Of a stretch of 64,000 nucleotides of DNA, positions 58,801 to 64,000 are shown in pieces. Under the pieces are notes generated by a model. The model had not been told where the DNA came from, made no database searches, and worked only from the letters and a program-made list of their open reading frames with translations. Every line of letters begins with the position of its first letter. Within the stretch, counting starts at the first letter, position 1. A program made the position numbers and the translations under genes. Location: the NCBI GenBank assembly GCA_021186555.1, contig JAJKFL010000005.1:47519135-47583134 (forward strand). The letters are read 5' to 3'. Source of the stretch: Reticulitermes speratus (taxonomy: Eukaryota > Arthropoda > Insecta > Blattodea > Rhinotermitidae).

Positions 58801-60519
58801 ACCCATTCCTGCATCTTCCTCCCTATCATCTCCAGCATCCTCCATTTCGTTATCTTGCCGCTCCCACCTATCAACTGCCTCATCTGTTCCTTCTTCTTCA
58901 TTTACTTCTTCTCCATTATTTTCTTCTTCACCATTTTCATTGCCTTTCTGCTGAGCTTCCATTTCTGTTTTTGTAGCTTCTTCCTCCTCCTAAAATTCAT
59001 AAAATCCCATTTGCACTTTGATTCATCTTATCAGAGATTTGTTTGAATAACAGACAATAAACATTTTCATAAGTTGGGGAATTTCATAAAAATGACACCT
59101 CTAAATTTGCAAGACTTGAGATTCTCACAGCAGTTTTGCTGAAGATTTATGTCTTCTAGGTTGGAACAGAATTTTTAAATAATATTCAAGTGAATTTCAT
59201 CCTTGAAGGAGTTAGAGAGCAGCACATACTTACCTCTTCCATTTGCCTCCTGTACTCCTCATCATGGTCGCCCTCTTCCCCTACACCTTCATCCTCATCC
59301 TCGTCATCTGGCCCCTCTGCCTCCTTATTCCCTGCAATTGGGGTTGTTGTTCTTTGGCTCAGATGTGATACGCCTGCAGCCACTGCAGGTGGTATTGCCT
59401 GTGAGTGAGCACCGAAATGCTGAACTTATTCAGAGCATCATAAAATATACACACGCACGCACACACACACACACACACATAGGGTACAAAATATCTGTTA
59501 ATTTCCTCTGGCAGTACGCAAGAGTATGCATTATTCTTTAAGGAAGGAACATAAGCCAAAAATACATTTGAAACCATCTATTTTGCTTTATTAATACTAC
59601 TGCCAAAATAGAATCACTGGGCATTTATATCTATGGAACAAAATCTTAAACTTTCATTAGGAAGATGTAAGTAGATTGTAAGTAACTAACATAATGTTGC
59701 TGTGACATACCACTGCTGTTGATTTTATTGACATTCCTATGGAATAGTGCCCCTTATCATATTGATATTTCTTACAGAAACCTTCTGCTGTCAGTGTTAT
59801 TTTACTGTATTGTACAATTCTGTTTACATATTTTGAATATTTTATATTAACTGTTGAGAAATGACAGGACCTATTTATTTCCCCAGTATTCTTGAATGCT
59901 AAATAAATCCAGATCAGAAGGGCCAGTGATTCAGAGTGAGATACATCATACAAAGCTTTGAAAGCTTTAAGAAATGCACAGGATAGGGCATGATCTGAAA
60001 CCAGAGCAACTGGCAAGATTTGAAAGTTGAAACACTAAAAGAAAATTTGGCCCGGGTAAGGACACTATGGACATTTTTCATAAGGGAATGATAATAGGAT
60101 TTCTTTAAAAATGCAGAAACTGAAGCTCTCAGACAAAGGATTGCTGGGGAAAACAAGAATTGGGTGATGACCCAAGCAAAGAATGATATAACAGAAGAGA
60201 GTAAGAAAAGAATGGACACTGACAGAAGACATATATTGGTGAAAGGACTGGAAATTGGAGAAGGCTTTGTCATGAAATGACCTAACCTGGTGGAAACACT
60301 GGTGGATGACGACAACTTGTGGTGGTGGTGGTGGTGGTAGTGGTGGTGGTGGTGGTAGTGGTGGTGGTGGTGGTGGTGGTGGTGGTAGTGGTGGTGGTGG
60401 TAGTGGTGGTGATGTTGATGTTGATGCAGTACACCTAATGCTTACAAAGATATTTTTTTACTTCCACTTTAACTTACCACAGCTGCTGTTGCTGCTGCTG
60501 CTGCTGCTCTTTCAGCCAT
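52853..60519 (-). CDS. AnkB: acidic/ankyrin protein fused to a phosphagen kinase-like domain
   Basis: Six exons: 60478-60519, 59234-59398, 58567-58989, 57285-57597, 55835-55949 and 52853-54135, about 779 residues. It starts MAERAAAAAATAAV in good Kozak context. Residues about 40-170 are very acidic. Ankyrin-type repeats follow (about 180-350: TPLHVA, RTPLHYAATMADNG, LGNTAEYYLKNPG). From about 355 it resembles arginine kinase: SGRIECYRN, GRGVFITKAENMAIWIN, VQEHLRIVSS, GYVTACPSALGN and MFNIWNQQSLGITEHQTLNV. The cysteine is kept. The NEEDHLR motif has become NVQEHLR, the second arginine of SSRVR is a glutamate, and the flexible loop with its arginine and glutamate is missing. It is therefore probably a non-catalytic relative. 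Exon 4 has one extra base, and the exon 3 donor reads GC. It is not known to me as a named gene. Confidence 0.88.
54300..54430 (-). mobile_element. SINE S3 fragment (AnkB intron)
   Basis: cattttgtccaccacaaatt and gactggcccagaattaaacg resemble the inverted body and B box of the copy at 57820-58020. Confidence 0.4.
54700..54795. repeat. Fold-back family right-arm fragment (AnkB intron)
   Basis: ctacaggtatcacatcccaa with outer end ctgcaagaatctcagagatc. Confidence 0.5.
55590..55690 (-). mobile_element. LINE 3' tail fragment (AnkB intron)
   Basis: agctgctagtcacccaactg and gaagaaattccccacatatt match the inverted tail of the LINE copies at 16905-17460. Confidence 0.55.
56640..57110 (+). mobile_element. 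LINE C-terminal region (AnkB intron, opposite strand)
   Basis: Decayed plus-strand pieces read LRVSEKRVLGEIFGPKRED, a GRPLEKCRI-like stretch and a WTELVWLGI-like stretch, and the 3' tail ends caaggactgtgttacatgga. Confidence 0.65.
57820..58020 (-). mobile_element. tRNA-derived SINE, family S3 (AnkB intron)
   Basis: Inverted B box gggattgaacctgg lies at 57990-58003. The body acactgtcaattgctcagat and tggagcattggtggaatgat matches the copy at 39470. Confidence 0.75.
58160..58385. repeat. Fold-back family copy (AnkB intron)
   Basis: Left arm cttccgggatgtgataccgt. Centre ccatcttcagggtagaagag, then aacctgaagaggaggcagca. Outer end accatcatgagaacttcata. Confidence 0.8.
59447..59479. repeat. CA microsatellite (AnkB intron 1)
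   Basis: About 16 ac units with two acgc interruptions. Confidence 0.9.
60319..60412. repeat. TGG/TAG triplet repeat (AnkB intron 1)
   Basis: About 31 ggt-type triplets, ending 65 bases from the donor of AnkB exon 1. On the gene strand it is a CCA repeat. Confidence 0.9.
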
Positions 60520-61084
60520 ATTTGACACACTCCTTTGTTTCTGCATGAAACAGAATAATTGCATTCGTTTAGCTTTATGTAGTCTTTAATCTAGCAATTT
60601 CTGTAGTACAGCAGCTTCTTTCAGCAGAAATTCCCTTTTGGTATGGACCCAAAATGTTCATCACTATGACAAAAAAAATTCCTGCCACTGGGTGAATTCA
60701 GTCCAGTTTCTCTCTTTGGGTCATATTTGTCTGAGGTCCATTTTAGTATCATACTCTGATCTGTTCGTAGATATTCCAAGTGGTTTTAAATGACTATCTT
60801 TCAGTTTTCAGACTAAAATTTTTAAACATTTCTCATCTCTCCCTACCTATTACATGTTCTATCCACTAGTCCTGCTTGGTTTACTAATAATCATAACAAT
60901 ATAGGTGAACTTTCTTATGGTGTCATTTTATCCACCCTTATTTTACTTCCCTTCTCTTAAATCTAGATACTCATTTTATCACCTTGTTCACAGGAAGATC
61001 CTAGGTTCTGTAAAAAGCAGTGAATTTTGTCATTAGATGACTGAGTTCCTCAAGAATCAAATATTAAAGTAGGTTTTGTTAGTT

Positions 61085-61350
61085 TAGACAATAAGATATC
61101 TTATTTATTCCAAGGAAGAGAAGACCTAGGAGTAGAAGGGAGGATAATGTTAAAATGGGTCTTAAAGGTATACGGTGGTGTGATGTGCACTGAATTTGTT
61201 TGGCTCACTGCATGTAGCAGTAATGATCTCTTGTGAACATGGTAATTATGCTTAGGGTGCCATATTATAAGCAGAATTTCTTTGCCAGCTCAAAGACTGT
61301 CAGCTTATCAAGGACGACTGTGCTGCACGGTGTTAGTCAGTCAGTCAGCG
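61085..61350 (+). mobile_element. LINE C-terminal tail (between AnkB and AnkC)
   Basis: gaagagaagacctaggagta, a decayed GRxDNVKMGLK frame and tail blocks atcaaggacgactgtgctgc match the other GCETWSxT-type copies. Confidence 0.55.
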
Positions 61351-61687
61351 AGGTATTAAGACCTGAAATTTTTCTTATAATTCCTTTTTCAATATAATTT
61401 GTACCTGACACAAGAGGAGACACAATAACTTATCTGTCTGCAGTACAATTCATTGGCTTTCTTAAAACAGCTTTATGTCTGCAGTACATAAACATTATGA
61501 CCAAAAAGGTCTGCAAAGTCAGTAATTATAGTACATCTATCCATCATTATATAAACATATTTCAGAATCAGAATTGCAGAATTGACATTATTTGAATCAG
61601 TCAATATCCTTTCACCTTGTCTACATTCCACCATCCACTTAACCCCAGAAAACAGGATATTAAAACTGTATAGATGTAATTATATAT

Positions 61688-63136
61688 TCAGGCTACAACC
61701 TTCATCCTTTCAGGAAGATTATCTCCATCGTATTTCAAGTCACTGTCAATGTGTATAGGGCCAAAGTCATAAGTCATGTTGTTGAGTAGCCTCCAGTCCC
61801 ACGCAGGTGGGAAAATTGTGGCAGTTCGAGGGGCATCTGGAATCGCTTGCAAATTTTTTAGGTCCAATTCTGCAGGCTTGGTCCGGTAGTAGCTGGGTGG
61901 TTTTCCTCTCTGGAAACAAGAAGATAACACCATTTGAAAATCTAAGCCAATACGACTGCTTATGAACACTGCCAGATATTCTTAATGTGGTACATTTGAT
62001 TAGTTTATGTAGACATCTTCAGAATTTCTAATTTTGACAGACATCTTTGACATGAAAACTGCCAACTAGTGTCGAGGTTAAGAATGAGTGGAGCTGTACA
62101 TCCACTTCCCTCCCCTTCCATATGCCTTCATGGCATGCACAGGGACAACTTTACCTTTACAGTTTACATGATAATTTTGTAAGTAATACCAGCCAACTTA
62201 ACCCACAAATTATTTGAAAAACAGGATAGAATATAAGTAACTTCCAGGTAACAGAAACTATGAAGTTTTATCCGCTCTAACACAAAAGTTCCCTAGAAGA
62301 AAGTCCAACTGAAATTGTCACATGAGAAATTTTTAATATAATCTCCCATGTCTTTGATCTTCTAAATCATTATTTCACAACAGATTAACCATGGCTTCAT
62401 GTATGCCTGTCAGAAAGTTGTAATTAGCATTAATTATGTCATTTGTAACAACAGCTTGAACAGTTTCTATAGATTTGAGATTCTCATGGTGGTTAGTATA
62501 AGAGTACATTTTTTGCTTATATGATATGTATGATAGTAGTGACATATCTCTTGGGAAGACCATAGTCATAAACAATTGGTGTTGAACATTGTTACTTTTT
62601 GCATTGAGTCTCACTATATAAGTCAAGTTATGACTATTTTTCGTTGTTATATCAACATGGAAAGCCATGGTCAACAACTTCACTTACTAGGCCATCCCAT
62701 TTCATACTACCATCAGAATTCAACATCTGACTTTTATTTCATATCTGCCTAATTCGAATTTTGGTCAAAACATGGGTTACCATCACGGGCAGTTTCTTTG
62801 GCCTTCATCTATCAGTCCTAGTGAATGACACTTATAACTGCTTCTCTGCAACACTTTACCATAAAAATTTTCTCACTCCATTCATTGCTAAATAAATGTT
62901 GCAGCTGATACAGAATGTTTGAACTAACATCTCTTAATAAGAGATAAGTTACTAACATTATCAAGAGCATTTTCATCAGACCCAGCCTCAACTAGCAGAT
63001 TGTAGATGTGTCCTCCATCTTTGACTGCTGCTGCATAGTGGAGTGGTAGTCTTCCTTCATTGTCTGTAGCAGTGGCAGCATTGGGGTTGCGCTGTAGGAT
63101 GTTCTCTACCATCCCTTCACGGCTGAGCCCCGCTGC
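61688..63136 (-). CDS. AnkC: ankyrin-repeat protein, 3' end only
   Basis: Two exons: 62957-63136 (60 codons, both ends phase 0) and 61688-61909 (73 codons plus TGA 61688-61690). The first carries an ankyrin-type repeat with GRLPLHYAAAVKDGGHIYNL and EAGSDENALDN. The second begins RGKPPSYYRTKPAEL and ends in a tail with FPPAWDWRLLNNMTYDF and LPERMKVVA. The intron between repeat and PSYY motif is in the same place and phase as in AnkA (KDL/KGRQPSYY) and AnkB (KDN/LGNTAEYY), which marks common descent. The tail after the module matches neither paralogue. More exons lie beyond the right edge. Function is unknown to me. Confidence 0.85.
62070..62160 (+). mobile_element. SINE S1 3' fragment (AnkC intron)
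   Basis: gttaagaatgagtggagctg and catatgccttcatggcatgc match the 3' end of family S1. Confidence 0.65.
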
Positions 63137-63226
63137 CTGTGGGTGATGAACATGCATCAATATTAGCCAGTCCAGTGAACATTTCCATGACTTCTGTGAC
63201 CAAATTTTCAAATTTGTTTCAGTCAT

Positions 63227-64000
63227 CAGGCAAGGTATACTATTAAGAAAACCGACAGCCCAAAAATTATAAAATAAATATGTTATTACCCTCTTATGTA
63301 ATAAATGTTACAGTGCCACACCTTTAAAATATATGCCTATTAGGTAAGATGTAGGTCATTTGCAGGCATTGTAAAATGTTGTTTAAATATTATGCTGACA
63401 CCACATATGTGCAAGTGGCTGTTACTGTTTCTGACACTGCATTTAGTAGGCATTTAGATTTTTTTTTAATTACCGCCTATACATGTGAATGGAATTGGGT
63501 GTGGGGATGTAGGTGATGTGTGATAAGGATATCATGTGAGATGGCTACCTTGTATGAGATGGGAATGTTTGTCATGTGGCTGCACTGTAACAAAGTAACA
63601 TAAACCGTGCTTTTGTTTGAAGGCTGTGGACCTTACTAAGATGGATAAGTTTCATAATTGAGTTTCTAAGAAGATCAAAAGGCGTATAGGAAAAACGAAA
63701 CTAGTTGGGATAGATAGCGTAGATGACGGTTGTTCAAGATCATTCCAGTCATGTGGTAAAATGAGGTTAGAAAAGCAAACTAGCACACACAAGAGAACAC
63801 AGTAAAGTGTGTGGCTTACAGATGTTACAAAGGTTAAGAATAAAGCCCAGATTCAACCCAGTAAAATGTTTAAGTGCCATAGACCGTGAAATAAAAATGA
63901 AATCCAGAAGGACGGTGTATGACTGGGAGAAGGAGTTAAGACAACACCAAAGTGTGAAAAGAAGGTTGGAAAATGAAGTGGTTGAGGATCCTGATAATCA
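63227..64000. other. Gap: AnkC intron or upstream sequence at the window edge
   Basis: I could not find another AnkC exon here. The plus strand at about 63640-64000 has a basic, lysine-rich frame with several stops that I cannot place; it may be part of another repeat. Confidence 0.4.

Noticed and set aside
58568..58954. 128-codon serine-rich plus-strand frame
   Set aside because: It is the antisense of the acidic AnkB exon 3, which has clean splice borders on the minus strand.
60306..60548. 80-codon glycine-rich plus-strand frame
   Set aside because: It is only the translation of a TGG repeat plus the antisense of AnkB exon 1.

Overview
The window is nuclear DNA from an animal, most likely an insect of the cockroach/termite order (Blattodea). 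Genes are split by GT-AG introns, intergenic DNA is AT-rich and crowded with tRNA-derived SINEs, decayed non-LTR retrotransposon tails and fold-back repeats, and short runs of the insect telomere motif TTAGG occur at 1495-1512, 2053-2068 and 33233-33250. The order-level guess rests on my recollection of the retrotransposon C-terminal tails (GRGYGPVVRQTTE; the GCETWSVTL type) and was not searched.

Layout. 1-18.5 kb is repeat-rich. It holds a LINE tail at the left edge, an orphan terminal exon of an unrecognised gene (1156-1298, minus), a decayed THAP/P-element-type transposase gene (4189-6530), a MADF-BESS gene with one frameshift (10811-12960), a nested palindrome (13.87-14.77 kb), and several SINE and LINE fragments. 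18.8-29.4 kb is a complete six-exon gene for the proteasome activator PA28-gamma (PSME3), plus strand. 34.9-63.1 kb holds three ankyrin-repeat genes on the minus strand, head to tail and built on one shared module. AnkA (34920-45515) carries a Dpy-30 motif. AnkB (52853-60519) joins an acidic region and ankyrin repeats to a phosphagen (arginine) kinase-like domain that has lost key catalytic residues. AnkC (61688-63136) runs off the right edge. Several exon joins fall at the same place in all three, so they look like tandem duplicates. PSME3 and AnkA are convergent.

The most interesting signal is in the repeats. Several contain what look like minimal hammerhead self-cleaving ribozymes: CUGANGA, a stem-II hairpin, GAAA, a palindromic stem III with a GUA, GUU or GUC cleavage triplet, and a pairing stem I. 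Two are complete on inspection (6656-6700 and 31137-31179), one is weaker (14667-14703), and a related motif is built into the arms of a fold-back family present in more than ten copies. This agrees with hammerheads known from Penelope-like retroelements. A second striking feature is a tandem array (36066-37546) in the last AnkA intron, flanked by a 13-bp direct repeat, which looks like one retroposed unit with an internally amplified ORF1-like segment.

Exon limits come from reading splice signals and frame continuity by eye. There are no transcript data, and all family assignments are from motif recognition.
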